Part shown: positions 48,357-56,504 of the stretch, one piece after another
Numbering within the stretch: the first letter of the stretch is position 1
Layout: each line of letters starts with the position of its first letter
DNA from: Woeseiaceae bacterium
GTDB taxonomy: Bacteria > Pseudomonadota > Gammaproteobacteria > Steroidobacterales > Woeseiaceae
NCBI GenBank assembly: GCA_021773115.1
Contig: JAJFKS010000031.1
Span: 1-64,000, forward strand
Direction: 5' to 3'
Length of the DNA: 64,000 bases
The notes under the pieces: model-generated
The model's input: the letters and a program-made list of their open reading frames with translations, nothing else
What the model was told of the DNA's origin: nothing
Databases searched by the model: none
Translations under genes and position numbers: made by a program

Positions 48357-48597
48357 AGGCGATCGGCAACCTGCAGTTGCTTGACCGTTCGAACAGGGCC
48401 GCGCACCCGTCCGGCCAGGCATCGGCCTCATTTATCGTGACCGACCAGGGCGATACCAGCGTGGTGTTCACCAACCCCGATCACGACTAACCGCAGGAAA
48501 TACGGTATGAGTGGGAAGGGAATCAGCTTTATGCAAACATTTCCTTGCCTGGAGGGGAGAACCCGACCTCGTTCGACAAGCTTGCCTGCGACTAGCT
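48353..48597 (+). pseudogene. PA2778 start fused to a decayed DUF6265-like end
   Basis: The first ~25 codons from TTG 48353 (LKAIGNLQLLDRSNRAA) match the start of the PA2778-like gene at 35069 (MKVISTLQLLSRSKRAA). The sequence then switches to SFIVTDQGDTSVVFTNPDHD, a TAA, PQEIRYEWEGNQLYANI and KLACD-stop in the same frame. The F-NP-HD-PQ-IRY pattern is that of the C-terminus of DUF6265-type proteins. The in-frame TAA (48488-48490) replaces an expected aromatic codon. Both parts are relics. Confidence 0.55.
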
Positions 48598-48616
48598 CAG
48601 GTCAATCGCCAGCCTG

Positions 48617-48997
48617 TTAGCTGAAATGCGTTTTCAACGGCTCCCAGTACATTTTGTGCCATCCACCCTCAAGATGTTCTTCGGCGCCATCGGGATAAGC
48701 CGTGTGTTCCAGTTCGACCGTCGACGACGAGTCCGAGCCGCTAATGTCAAACTTCACAATGGAGTAAACGCCTTTTGGCCAGGGGCTCGCGCGCCACGCC
48801 TGGATAATCTGCTTGCTGGGGGAAAGTACGATGTGCCGACCAGTAATCTGCCCGCCGAAGGTGGAAAACGCGCCGCCTTCGTCGGCAGCGATTTCGGCCG
48901 GTGCCCCGGTGAATTTGCCGAACACACTTGCGGACGTCAGTGCCTGGTAGAGCTTTTCCGGACTGGTGTTGAAGCTTATTGATTGCCTGATAGACAT
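48617..48997 (-). CDS. AHSA1/SRPBCC-family protein (1)
   Basis: A 126-residue SRPBCC-fold protein: IRQSISFNTSPEKLYQALTSASVFGKFTGAPAEI, GGAFSTFGGQITGRHIVLSPSKQIIQAWRASPWPKGVYS, STVELEHTAYPDGAEEHLEGGWHKMYWEPLK. This matches activator-of-Hsp90-ATPase-like proteins, which bind hydrophobic ligands. It diverges from the ArsR gene across a perfect palindrome at 49025 and is therefore a likely target of that repressor. Confidence 0.88.
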   Translation of the reverse strand: MSIRQSISFNTSPEKLYQALTSASVFGKFTGAPAEIAADEGGAFSTFGGQITGRHIVLSPSKQIIQAWRASPWPKGVYSIVKFDISGSDSSSTVELEHTAYPDGAEEHLEGGWHKMYWEPLKTHFS

Positions 48998-49024
48998 GAC
49001 TTTTCACCTTGCGTTGGGAATTGT

Positions 49025-49050
49025 AATAGTAAACCATATGGTTTACTATT
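49025..49050. promoter_or_regulatory. Perfect 26-bp palindrome, candidate ArsR-family operator
   Basis: AATAGTAAACCAT followed directly by its exact reverse complement ATGGTTTACTATT. It lies in the 59-bp gap between the divergent AHSA1 and ArsR genes, 7 nt before the ArsR start and 28 nt before the AHSA1 start, where a bound repressor would block both promoters. Confidence 0.78.
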
Positions 49051-49056
49051 AAAGCC

Positions 49057-49419
49057 ATGCTGTCAACTATCCATGCCGATCACGTCTCAGACGGACCGAA
49101 TCTCGATCTCGTCTTCAAGGCCCTCGGCGATCAAACCCGTCGCGAACTGATCGCCCGCCTTAGTGATGGACCTGCGATGGTCACTGAGCTCGCGGAACCG
49201 TTCAATATGTCGCTGCCGGCGGTCGGTAAGCATCTTCGAGTGCTGGAAAAGGCTGGTCTGGTCAAACGTGCGATTACCGGGCGAGTGCATTGGTGCTCGC
49301 TCAACCCATTGCCGCTAAAAGATGCCGGCGGATGGCTGGGTCACTATCAGAAATTCTGGGACACAACGCTCGACTCATTGAGTGAGTACTTCGAGAACGA
49401 CATTGACCACGACGGGTGA
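49057..49419 (+). CDS. ArsR-family transcriptional regulator
   Basis: A 120-residue winged-helix protein: LDLVFKALGDQTRRELIARLSDGPAMVTELAEPFNMSLPAVGKHLRVLEKAGLVKRAITGRVHWCSLNPLPL. The DQTRRELI helix and the recognition helix MSLPAVGKHLRVL are standard. No metal-binding cysteine pair (CVC) is seen, so it is of the non-metal type usually paired with SRPBCC proteins. It is followed 7 nt later by a second AHSA1 gene. Confidence 0.92.
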   Translation: MLSTIHADHVSDGPNLDLVFKALGDQTRRELIARLSDGPAMVTELAEPFNMSLPAVGKHLRVLEKAGLVKRAITGRVHWCSLNPLPLKDAGGWLGHYQKFWDTTLDSLSEYFENDIDHDG

Positions 49420-49426
49420 AGAGTCA

Positions 49427-49864
49427 ATGGAAACGCTGAGCGTGAGCCGGTTCATTCCGGCGTCGCCCGAACGCGTCTTTAACGCATGGACTGTTGCAGA
49501 CGAAATGCAGAAATGGTGGGGGCCGCAAGGCGTCAATTGCCTCGCCGTTGAAATTGATCTTCGCGTCGGTGGCGAGTACAGAATTGCCAACGAACTTCCT
49601 GATAAATCCGTTCTTTGGATTTCCGGCGAATTTGAGGAAATTGAGAAACCACATCGGTTGATCTACACCTGGATCGTGGAAAATGAAAAGCCGACAAAAG
49701 AACGTGTCGAAGTTCAATTCAATAAACACGACATTGGAACGAACGTCATTATCACCCACGAACGAATCGCGACCAAGGCATTAAGCGAGCAGCATCAACA
49801 TGGCTGGATCGGGTGTCTGGATGGTTTGCTTAATCACTTGCGTGGTCTCGAAAAGTCATCCTAA
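49427..49864 (+). CDS. AHSA1/SRPBCC-family protein (2)
   Basis: A 145-residue SRPBCC-fold protein from the ATG at 49427 (METLSVSRFIPASPERVFNAWTVADEMQKWWGPQGV), with GGEYRI, LVWISGEFEEIEKPHRLIYTW-like strands and the C-terminal helix HQHGWIGCLDGLLNHLRGLE. The AHSA1 landmarks W-xx-[DE]-x-xx-WWGP are clear. It forms the ArsR-SRPBCC operon common in proteobacteria. Ligand unknown. Confidence 0.9.
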   Translation: METLSVSRFIPASPERVFNAWTVADEMQKWWGPQGVNCLAVEIDLRVGGEYRIANELPDKSVLWISGEFEEIEKPHRLIYTWIVENEKPTKERVEVQFNKHDIGTNVIITHERIATKALSEQHQHGWIGCLDGLLNHLRGLEKSS

Positions 49865-49886
49865 AAATGAATTTGGTATAATTCCC

Positions 49887-50438
49887 TCAGCCAATGGATT
49901 CTTCAACGGCGCGGATACGTTTCAGAGGACCGGACTCCTTAGTGCTGCCCGAATTCGCGACTGTAACCTCTCCAGTATCAGACGATGCCTTAACCTCACC
50001 GGAAACGCCTGATACGCGAACATCACCTGACTCGGAATGGACAATGACCGTTGATTTACGCGGTACCAGAATCTCGTAGTTGATCGATGCGTATCGTTGA
50101 TGCGTGTGCTTCGTGAGTTTAGTAATCACCACACGCTTACCGACCAACTCAATAGGCGGCGATCGTTTGATCTCGCCGATAATTTTTCCAGCCTTCTGTG
50201 GGTCTGTTCGCTCGTAGCGCTTATTAATACTTATTCGCGCGCGAATTGTCACTTCGTCAACATCCGCACCGCGCACAACGACATCACCTTTTGGATTGGT
50301 GACATCGACAATCGCACCCTCACCAATAGCAATGCGTTTTTCGAACGATCCGACTGCGGCAAGCGCTGAGGTTGAAAATCCGAACAGCACTAGAATCGTG
50401 GCGACCTTGATTAAAAGAGTGCGAAAATCGTATCTCAT
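49887..50438 (-). CDS. DUF4097-like secreted beta-strand protein
   Basis: About 183 residues from the start at 50438 (MRYDFRTLLIKVATILVLFGFSTSALA). The mature part has short repeating strands (IVDVTNPKGDVVVRGADVDEVTIRAR, VIVHSESGDVRVSGVSGEVKASSDTGEVTVAN) characteristic of DUF4097 putative adhesins, which form a right-handed beta-roll. It is shorter than most family members and stops after about two turns of the repeat, so it may be C-terminally truncated. Confidence 0.72.
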   Translation of the reverse strand: MRYDFRTLLIKVATILVLFGFSTSALAAVGSFEKRIAIGEGAIVDVTNPKGDVVVRGADVDEVTIRARISINKRYERTDPQKAGKIIGEIKRSPPIELVGKRVVITKLTKHTHQRYASINYEILVPRKSTVIVHSESGDVRVSGVSGEVKASSDTGEVTVANSGSTKESGPLKRIRAVEESIG

Positions 50439-50587
50439 AATTTTCTCCATCATCAAATATCAATCGTCGCAAAACCGCATCGCCAAATTGCGTTGCTGTT
50501 TGCGTGATGTATTTCTTAGATGCAGAAAAAACATAAAACGTTGCAACGTCTTTTGTCGATTCTCAAAAAACCACGTTCTTCGCCCTG

Positions 50588-51304
50588 TTACTCGATACGC
50601 GACAACCAACTCTCACGACGTAGGCGTTGCATCTGTCCGACGATCCATTCCTGTCGTTTTCGAACGTACGGTGATGGTGTTTCCACACGCAGCCGAATCG
50701 GATTCGGCAACACTGCAGCCAGTAAAGCTGCGTCGTAGTCGGAAAGCATTGCAGGCGTCTTTCCAAAATAACGACGGCTGGCGGCACCGACACCGTAAAC
50801 ACCTGGCCCGAGCTCGACGATGTTGACGTAGATCTCCAGGATGCGCCGTTTGGGCAAACATATTTCAATTACGATCGAGAAATAGGCCTCCACGCCTTTG
50901 CGAAAAAAGTTACGACTCGCAGATAAGAACAGGTTCTTCGCGAGTTGCTGTGTGATCGTCGACGCGCCTCGCAGGCGGCCGCCAGCCCCGGCCGTGTCAA
51001 TCGATTTTCGAATCGACTCCAGATCCACACCGAAATGGTCGGCAAATCGCTGGTCCTCAGATGCCACGACGGCCAATGGCATTGCGCTGCTCATTTCCAC
51101 CCAGTTGGTCCACTCATGCAGTAGCGGGCGCCTGTCATCCTGCAGCATGAACGCAGACGTCGCTGGATCGAACCATCGCAACGGAAGGATCAAGAGGAAA
51201 CTGAGTACGACTGGCGCACCCAGCAGGATTGCCGCCCAATTAAATAGCCTGCGTGAACGCTTCGACTTGCGTTTTTTCGATGGGCTGCGTGTCTTCTTTG
51301 CCAT
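50588..51304 (-). CDS. mtgA: Monofunctional biosynthetic peptidoglycan transglycosylase
   Basis: This 238-residue protein has an N-terminal membrane anchor (LFNWAAILLGAPVVLSFLLILPL, about 18-40) and a GT51 glycosyltransferase domain: EDQRFADHFGVDLESI (catalytic Glu), GASTITQQLAKNLFLSASRNFFRKGVEAY, KRRILEIYVNIVELGPGVYGVGAASRRYFGK. It polymerises lipid II into glycan strands at the inner membrane. There is no transpeptidase domain, which separates it from PBP1 proteins. Confidence 0.95.
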   Translation of the reverse strand: MAKKTRSPSKKRKSKRSRRLFNWAAILLGAPVVLSFLLILPLRWFDPATSAFMLQDDRRPLLHEWTNWVEMSSAMPLAVVASEDQRFADHFGVDLESIRKSIDTAGAGGRLRGASTITQQLAKNLFLSASRNFFRKGVEAYFSIVIEICLPKRRILEIYVNIVELGPGVYGVGAASRRYFGKTPAMLSDYDAALLAAVLPNPIRLRVETPSPYVRKRQEWIVGQMQRLRRESWLSRIE

Positions 51305-51379
51305 AGATTAATCTGGACTCGTTGTTCTGCAGTCGAACAGCTTACAATAGGCGTCGGACAGGCAGGGCAGGATTGAATC

Positions 51380-52192
51380 GTGAGTAATTCTGAATTAAGA
51401 ATATTGGTGGTCGTCGTTGCACTGGCGGGCCTGGCGTTCACATTTTGGCATTTTCGTGACGATATATTGCCACGCGAAGTGGCGGCCGTCGTCGTGATAC
51501 CCGAGCCGGTTGCAGAGCCGGTTATAGACCGGACGGAGCCATTACACCCTGTTGTGCCTGATACTTCTCTGCAAGCCGTCGAAATGGAACAGCTGCCACC
51601 GCTCGATGACAGTGACGTAAGCTTTCTCGTCGCTCTGGTTGATGTGCTCGGACCCGGTATCGACGGCCTGCTGGTTAACGATGCGCTTGTCGACCGCTTC
51701 GTCGCGAGTATCGACAACCTGCCACGCAAGCAGGTGTCCGAAAAGATCCGCCCCATAGGCCGGCTGGCGACGCCGTTCAATGCCGCAGGCACGCCGGATG
51801 ACGCGTCATTCATTCTCGGCCCGGAAAACTTCGCGCGCTACGACGCGCTGGTCGGATTACTGGCCGCTGCCGATCCCGATGCAGTGGTTGCGGTGTATCG
51901 CCATTACTACCCGCTATTTCAGGAGTCTTACGAGCGACTCGGCTATCCCAATGCTTACTTTAACGACCGCGTTATCGAAGTCATTGATCACCTGTTGCAG
52001 ACTCCGGAGCCATTGGAGCCGATCCGGCTCACTCGACCCCATGTGCTTTACCAGTTTGCCGATCCCGAGCTCGAGGGCTTGTCGAGCGGGCAAAAAATGC
52101 TGTTGAGGATGGGTAATGAACATGCGTCGACGGTCAGGCGGGCACTGCAGGCTTTGCGCTCGCACCTGGCCGTTGGAGGTGCTGTAGACTAG
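51380..52192 (+). CDS. DUF3014-domain membrane protein
   Basis: A 270-residue protein starting at GTG 51380. One N-terminal transmembrane helix (LRILVVVVALAGLAFTFW), a Pro/Glu linker, then the DUF3014 body: LPPLDDSDVSFLVALVDVLG, FVASIDNLPRKQVSEKIRPI, FARYDALVGLLAAADPDAVVAVYRHYYPLFQESYERLGYPNAYFNDRVIEVIDHLL and YQFADPELEGLSSGQKMLLRMG. The function of the family is unknown. It is divergent from mtgA and 6 nt before the next gene. Confidence 0.88.
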   Translation: MSNSELRILVVVVALAGLAFTFWHFRDDILPREVAAVVVIPEPVAEPVIDRTEPLHPVVPDTSLQAVEMEQLPPLDDSDVSFLVALVDVLGPGIDGLLVNDALVDRFVASIDNLPRKQVSEKIRPIGRLATPFNAAGTPDDASFILGPENFARYDALVGLLAAADPDAVVAVYRHYYPLFQESYERLGYPNAYFNDRVIEVIDHLLQTPEPLEPIRLTRPHVLYQFADPELEGLSSGQKMLLRMGNEHASTVRRALQALRSHLAVGGAVD

Positions 52193-52198
52193 TCCGCT

Positions 52199-54031
52199 AT
52201 GTCTGAGTCGGTGGACGATACGTCACAAATCGAGAAGGCCTCGCAGCAGCGAGTCCTTGATGCGATCAATGCCCGGCAGGTAGCGGATTTCTCTTCGTTA
52301 CCGGAACCGCAACGACGCATTTCCGCCGCGTTCATGCAACGCCTGATTTCCGGTTCCGGCGGCGCTCAGGTCGAACTTTGTTGCCCACTTCGAATTCGCG
52401 GCGCAAACGTCGTCGGGCCATTGCTACCGCCTTCGGGGAACATCCATGGTGGGCGTGCTGCGCTGCAATTCTGGGCGTGCAATTTTGATTCGCCGGTCGA
52501 TATGAGCGGTGCTGAATTCCTGGTCCTGCGTTTTGTCGACTGCACCTTGCCCGCATTCATTGGCGCCAGCATCAGAGTCACGGCGGATCTCGATCTGTCG
52601 GGCTCAGAGTTCGCAGGCGTCTGCGAATACGAGTCGGAGATTAGCCAGATCGGCAGTTGTGCGATTCATCTCAACAATGCCCGAATTGGCGGGAAGCTGG
52701 ATCTTTCATCCACTAATCGGTCACGCTTCAACAGTATCGGTGTTGTTCGTCTCGACGGGGCTCGAGTTGAAGGACATGTAAGCCTCGCCGGCGCCAAGCT
52801 CGACGGCCGCGGCGCATCCGCTTTGAGCGCCCGTTCGCTCACGGTTGGCAGCAATGTTTATCTCGTACCATCCGCTGGCCACCGCTTTGAGGCCGACGGG
52901 GAAGTCATCTTCGCTGCGGCACACATAACCGGCGACCTCGCTTGCGACGGTGCCCGGCTTTCGAATCCTGGCGGCCGAGCGATGCACTGCGAAGACTTGA
53001 AGGTGGAGTCAGTATTCTTAACGAGAAACGATGAGCTCAAGCTGCCGTTCGAGGCTCGCGGCAGACTGAATTTTCTGACGGCCATCATCGGCGGCAGCTT
53101 TTTCATGACCAATGCGCGACTGGCACCCGGCCCGGATTACAGTGGCGTATTGCGTACCGGTGGGCCGGTCGCACTCAATCTGCAGCAGGCGCGAATTTCG
53201 AATGTCATCGCGCTGAACAATGTTCGCGCGCTCAATGAGCACGTACAAGGGCAGTCACTGGACGGCCCATCGGAGCCTGTTCGAGGCTGGTTCCTGCTGA
53301 CGGGCACACAGGTCAACTCCATATTGGACAGCGTCGAAACCGGTTGGCCGGCTGCCGGCTTCATTGATCTCGAAGGCGCGATTTACGAACGCATACGTCA
53401 CGTTGGTGCGGGCGCAGTAATCGATAAACGCATCGCATGGTTGCGCGGACAGTTTCCCAATCGTACGCCAACGGTAGCCAGTTTCAGACCACAACCTTAT
53501 GAACAACTGAGTCGCGTACTTCGTCAGCACGGCCTGGCCCACGAGGCCAATGCCATCGCCGTCGAGAAAATACGCATGCGACTTGCGGCCCGCGTTGATG
53601 GACGGTGGACGCGGATATTTCCAAGGGTGCTGATGTTGATCAGCCACTTCGGCTACTCGACCCGTCGCGCGGTCGCATCATTTCTGATTTTTGTGCTGCT
53701 TGGGACGGCTATGTATGCAACGGCCCTGTTCATTTTCCAACAGCCATTCCTGCCCGTCGAAAATTCGCCCGAGCCGGTCACCTACGAATTAGCCTTCGGT
53801 CTCGCCGAGCTTACGACGCAACGCGGCTGCCCGGGACTGGATGTCATGCACTTTGCACTCGACGCCGCGATGCCGGTGATCGACCTCAGCCAGGATCTGC
53901 GCTGTCGCTTTACGCCGGAAGGTTCTGCTCGATGGCTTTGGTTGCTATTGCACAGCCTCTACGTGGTGATGGGTGCGGCTTTGTCGGCTGTCGTCGTGCT
54001 GACACTCACCGGTGTTTTGCGACAGGATTAA
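52199..54031 (+). CDS. Beta-helical membrane protein (pentapeptide-like, unknown function)
   Basis: This 610-residue protein has no signal peptide. From about 60 to 350 it has a regular repeat of short strands with small residues and hydrophobic turns (CPLRIRGANVVG, ADLDLSGSEFAGV, ARIGGKLDLSSTNRS, ARVEGHVSLAGAKLDG, AHITGDLACDGARLS), i.e. a right-handed beta-helix similar to pentapeptide proteins. A helical part with QPYEQLSRVLRQHGLAHEANAIAVEKIRMR follows, then two transmembrane helices (around 490-515 and 585-605). The family is seen in actinomycetes and proteobacteria as membrane-associated oxidoreductase-like, an unproven name. Confidence 0.72.
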   Translation: MSESVDDTSQIEKASQQRVLDAINARQVADFSSLPEPQRRISAAFMQRLISGSGGAQVELCCPLRIRGANVVGPLLPPSGNIHGGRAALQFWACNFDSPVDMSGAEFLVLRFVDCTLPAFIGASIRVTADLDLSGSEFAGVCEYESEISQIGSCAIHLNNARIGGKLDLSSTNRSRFNSIGVVRLDGARVEGHVSLAGAKLDGRGASALSARSLTVGSNVYLVPSAGHRFEADGEVIFAAAHITGDLACDGARLSNPGGRAMHCEDLKVESVFLTRNDELKLPFEARGRLNFLTAIIGGSFFMTNARLAPGPDYSGVLRTGGPVALNLQQARISNVIALNNVRALNEHVQGQSLDGPSEPVRGWFLLTGTQVNSILDSVETGWPAAGFIDLEGAIYERIRHVGAGAVIDKRIAWLRGQFPNRTPTVASFRPQPYEQLSRVLRQHGLAHEANAIAVEKIRMRLAARVDGRWTRIFPRVLMLISHFGYSTRRAVASFLIFVLLGTAMYATALFIFQQPFLPVENSPEPVTYELAFGLAELTTQRGCPGLDVMHFALDAAMPVIDLSQDLRCRFTPEGSARWLWLLLHSLYVVMGAALSAVVVLTLTGVLRQD

Positions 54032-54078
54032 GTGTTGGTTCCAGCCTGGTGCCGTTGTTCGCTCAACGCAGCGCGCGA

Positions 54079-54876
54079 TTAGTGAATCGACGACGAAGCG
54101 AACTTCTCCATGTACTCATCGGGACCGACGCCGAAGGTAGTCTGAAATGCGCTTCTGAAATCCTCAACAGATTCGAATCCGGATCGCTTTGCAATATCGT
54201 CGAATCGGACTGCTCCACCTGGGGACTCAACCAGAAGCGTGGACGCATACCGCGCCCGACATTCATTCACGAAATCGAGAAAGGTTGTCTGTTTTCGTTC
54301 TTCCAGGACATGAAACAGGTGCATCACCGTACAATCCACTGCGTCCGCTAATTTTGTAACCGTCAGCGACGGATCGAGAAACACCGTGAATCCCCTGGCC
54401 AGTGTTGCGAGTCGCTGCTCGATGCGGTTGGTGGATTTCGCTCCGAGGCCGCGTTGTACTGCGTTGGCTCGGCCATGTTGTCCTTCGGCAAGCGCCGCAA
54501 CTGCGATCAGATCAGCGGTGCTCGGGTCGCAGTAAAAATCGCTGACCGTCATGATGATGTCGTCGGATAGCGTAAAAATTTCTGCACCATTGAAAAGTGG
54601 TTTGAGTCCGTCTGTGTCGTCGTTGCTAAATACGACATAACGAACAGCCATGCCATTTGGCGTGACAACAATATCGTCGTCTTGTTTGTACCAGCGCAAT
54701 TCCAGCTCAAGGTTTGCACCCAGATACTTCGCCAAGTCGCCCCCGGAACAGGTTTCGCCCCAGAATGCGTCGTAGTACGAGGCTTGCGGGTGCAACAACC
54801 TGAGCATATCCGGCAGACTTGTCTCATTCCAGGCCAAAAAATATCGGTCGACCAATTCTTTGCAATCCATTGGCAT
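54079..54876 (-). CDS. SnoaL-like domain fused to an AraC-type HTH
   Basis: A 265-residue protein. Residues 5-125 read as an NTF2/SnoaL-like fold (CKELVDRYFLAWNETSLPDMLRLLHPQASYYDAFWGE, AVRYVVFSNDDTDGLKPLFNGAEIFTLSDDIIMTVSDFY). Residues 150-260 read as an AraC-like two-helix-turn-helix domain (LTVTKLADAVDCTVMHLFHVLEERKQTTFLDFVNECRARYASTLL, FDDIAKRSGFESVEDFRSAFQTTFGVGPDEYMEKF). Fusing a small-molecule-binding SnoaL domain to an AraC HTH is rare; it may be a one-component sensor. It ends 29 nt downstream of MetY on the same strand. Confidence 0.78.
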   Translation of the reverse strand: MPMDCKELVDRYFLAWNETSLPDMLRLLHPQASYYDAFWGETCSGGDLAKYLGANLELELRWYKQDDDIVVTPNGMAVRYVVFSNDDTDGLKPLFNGAEIFTLSDDIIMTVSDFYCDPSTADLIAVAALAEGQHGRANAVQRGLGAKSTNRIEQRLATLARGFTVFLDPSLTVTKLADAVDCTVMHLFHVLEERKQTTFLDFVNECRARYASTLLVESPGGAVRFDDIAKRSGFESVEDFRSAFQTTFGVGPDEYMEKFASSSIH

Positions 54877-54905
54877 TCTCTTTTGTTTATTGCAGCCGAA
54901 TTACT

Positions 54906-56180
54906 TCAGCTCGCAGCAGCCAAGGCCTGATCGAGGTCTTCGATGATGTCGTCAATGTGTTCGATCCCGACACACAATCGAACCATGTCAGGTGTTACGC
55001 CGGCCGCCACCAGCTCTTCGTCGGTTAATTGTCGGTGTGTCGTTGATGCGGGATGCGCGACGAGCGATTTGACGTCGCCAATGTTCACCAGTCGAACGAA
55101 CATCTGCAGGGCATCGTAGAATTTTACCGCGGCATCAAATCCGCCCTTGATACCGAAGGTCAGCAATGCGGACGGTTTTCCACCGGTGTATTTCTGTGCG
55201 AGTTCGTAATATGGCGAGCTCGGCAGGCCTGCGAAGCTCACCCAGTCAACTCGCGGGTGCTTGTCCAGATGCCTGGCAACCGCCAGGGCGTTGTCACAGT
55301 GCCGCTCCATGCGAAGTGGCAAGGTCGATAGCCCCTGCAGAATATTGAATGCGTTCATCGGGCTCATCGCCGAGCCGGTGTTTCGCAGGGGAACCGTACG
55401 CGCCCGGCCGATGTAGGCGGCCGGACCGAGTGCTTCCGTGTAGACGACACCATGGTAGGACGACTCGGGCGTTGTCAGCATGTGAAACTTTTCGGCGTGT
55501 TCCGTCCACGGGAAATTGCCGCTATCGACGATGACGCCGCCCATTGAATTGCCGTGTCCGCCCATGTACTTGGTGAGCGCATTGACCACAATATCGGCAC
55601 CCCATTTGATTGGCTTAATCAGTGCGGGTGTCGCCACCGTGTTGTCGACAATGAGGGGAACGCCATGATTGTGCGCTGCAGTTGCCAGCACTTCGATATC
55701 GACGATATTGCCGGCCGGGTTGCCAATGGACTCACAAAATACGGCGGTCGTCTTGTCGTCGATGAGGCTTTCAACGGTAGTGGCGCTATCGTCCGCGGCG
55801 AAACGAACATCAATGCCGAGTTTTGGCAGCATGTGTTTGAATAGCGTGTAAGTGCCGCCGTATAGCTGCGGCACGGTGACAATGTTGTTGCCACTTTCTG
55901 CGATGTTCAGGATTGCATAGTTAACGGCCGCCATGCCTGAGCTGACGCATAAACCAGCGATGCCGCTCTCAAGTTCCGCCGAACGCTTTTCCAAAACGTC
56001 CAGCGTTGGGTTCATGATGCGCGAATAGATGTTGCCCTCGACTTCGAGGTTAAATAACGCCGCACCGTGTGCCGCATCGTCAAACTCGAAGGCGATCGTC
56101 TGGTAGATAGGGACCGCTACGGCCTTCGTTGTTGGATCCGATTTGAAGCCTGCGTGAATCGCGAGCGTTTCATCTTTCAT
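54906..56180 (-). CDS. metY: O-acetylhomoserine aminocarboxypropyltransferase/sulfhydrylase
   Basis: This 424-residue PLP enzyme of the Cys/Met metabolism family opens ETLAIHAGFKSDPTTKAVAVPIYQTIAFEFDD and has GNIYSRIMNPTLDVLEKR, SSGMAAVNYAILNIAESGNNIV (phosphate binding), FCESIGNPAGNIVDIE and the PLP lysine in NALTKYMGGHGNSMGG (about residue 205). The 420-430 length and the extended RHCDNALAVARHL region mark it as MetY rather than MetB/MetZ. It makes homocysteine from O-acetylhomoserine and sulfide. No SAM riboswitch is recognised upstream. Confidence 0.93.
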   Translation of the reverse strand: MKDETLAIHAGFKSDPTTKAVAVPIYQTIAFEFDDAAHGAALFNLEVEGNIYSRIMNPTLDVLEKRSAELESGIAGLCVSSGMAAVNYAILNIAESGNNIVTVPQLYGGTYTLFKHMLPKLGIDVRFAADDSATTVESLIDDKTTAVFCESIGNPAGNIVDIEVLATAAHNHGVPLIVDNTVATPALIKPIKWGADIVVNALTKYMGGHGNSMGGVIVDSGNFPWTEHAEKFHMLTTPESSYHGVVYTEALGPAAYIGRARTVPLRNTGSAMSPMNAFNILQGLSTLPLRMERHCDNALAVARHLDKHPRVDWVSFAGLPSSPYYELAQKYTGGKPSALLTFGIKGGFDAAVKFYDALQMFVRLVNIGDVKSLVAHPASTTHRQLTDEELVAAGVTPDMVRLCVGIEHIDDIIEDLDQALAAAS

Positions 56181-56339
56181 ACTGTTTCCTTACTGCAAAG
56201 GGTGTGAATTACGAGAGCAGAAGGAAAGGTATCAGAAAGTTTGCAGCGGTTTTTTGTTGCTTGTGAAAGTATAGGTCATCGAAGTTTGTGCGTACTGCAT
56301 AGCGCTATTATTCACCACTTACATTGAGCATTTGGTTGA

Positions 56340-56504
56340 TCACCGATTCGGCCGTGGGGCCACAGCGTCCGGGGTCGCGGCAGCCTCAGGGGGCACGACA
56401 TCAGGGCTCACGATGGGTGCCGCTTCTACGACGGGTGCCTCCGGAGCAGGCTCAATGCTGACCGGTTTGGGGTCAGCGTCCAGACGAATGACACAGACTA
56501 CTCG
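56340..56504 (-). other. Start-less Pro/Ala-rich open frame
   Basis: Between metY and the SIMPL gene a minus-strand frame without start codon reads RLDADPKPVSIEPAPEAPVV..., then PEAAATPDAVAPRPNR-stop. It opens right after a stop codon and overlaps the end of the SIMPL gene in another frame. Its sequence looks like the Pro-rich C-terminal tail of an envelope protein, so it may be a relic. The rest of 56181-56339 holds nothing that I can identify. Confidence 0.3.

Noticed and set aside
56181-56340. SAM or SAH riboswitch upstream of metY
   Set aside because: I could not find the conserved cores or pairings of the known methionine-pathway riboswitches in this leader.
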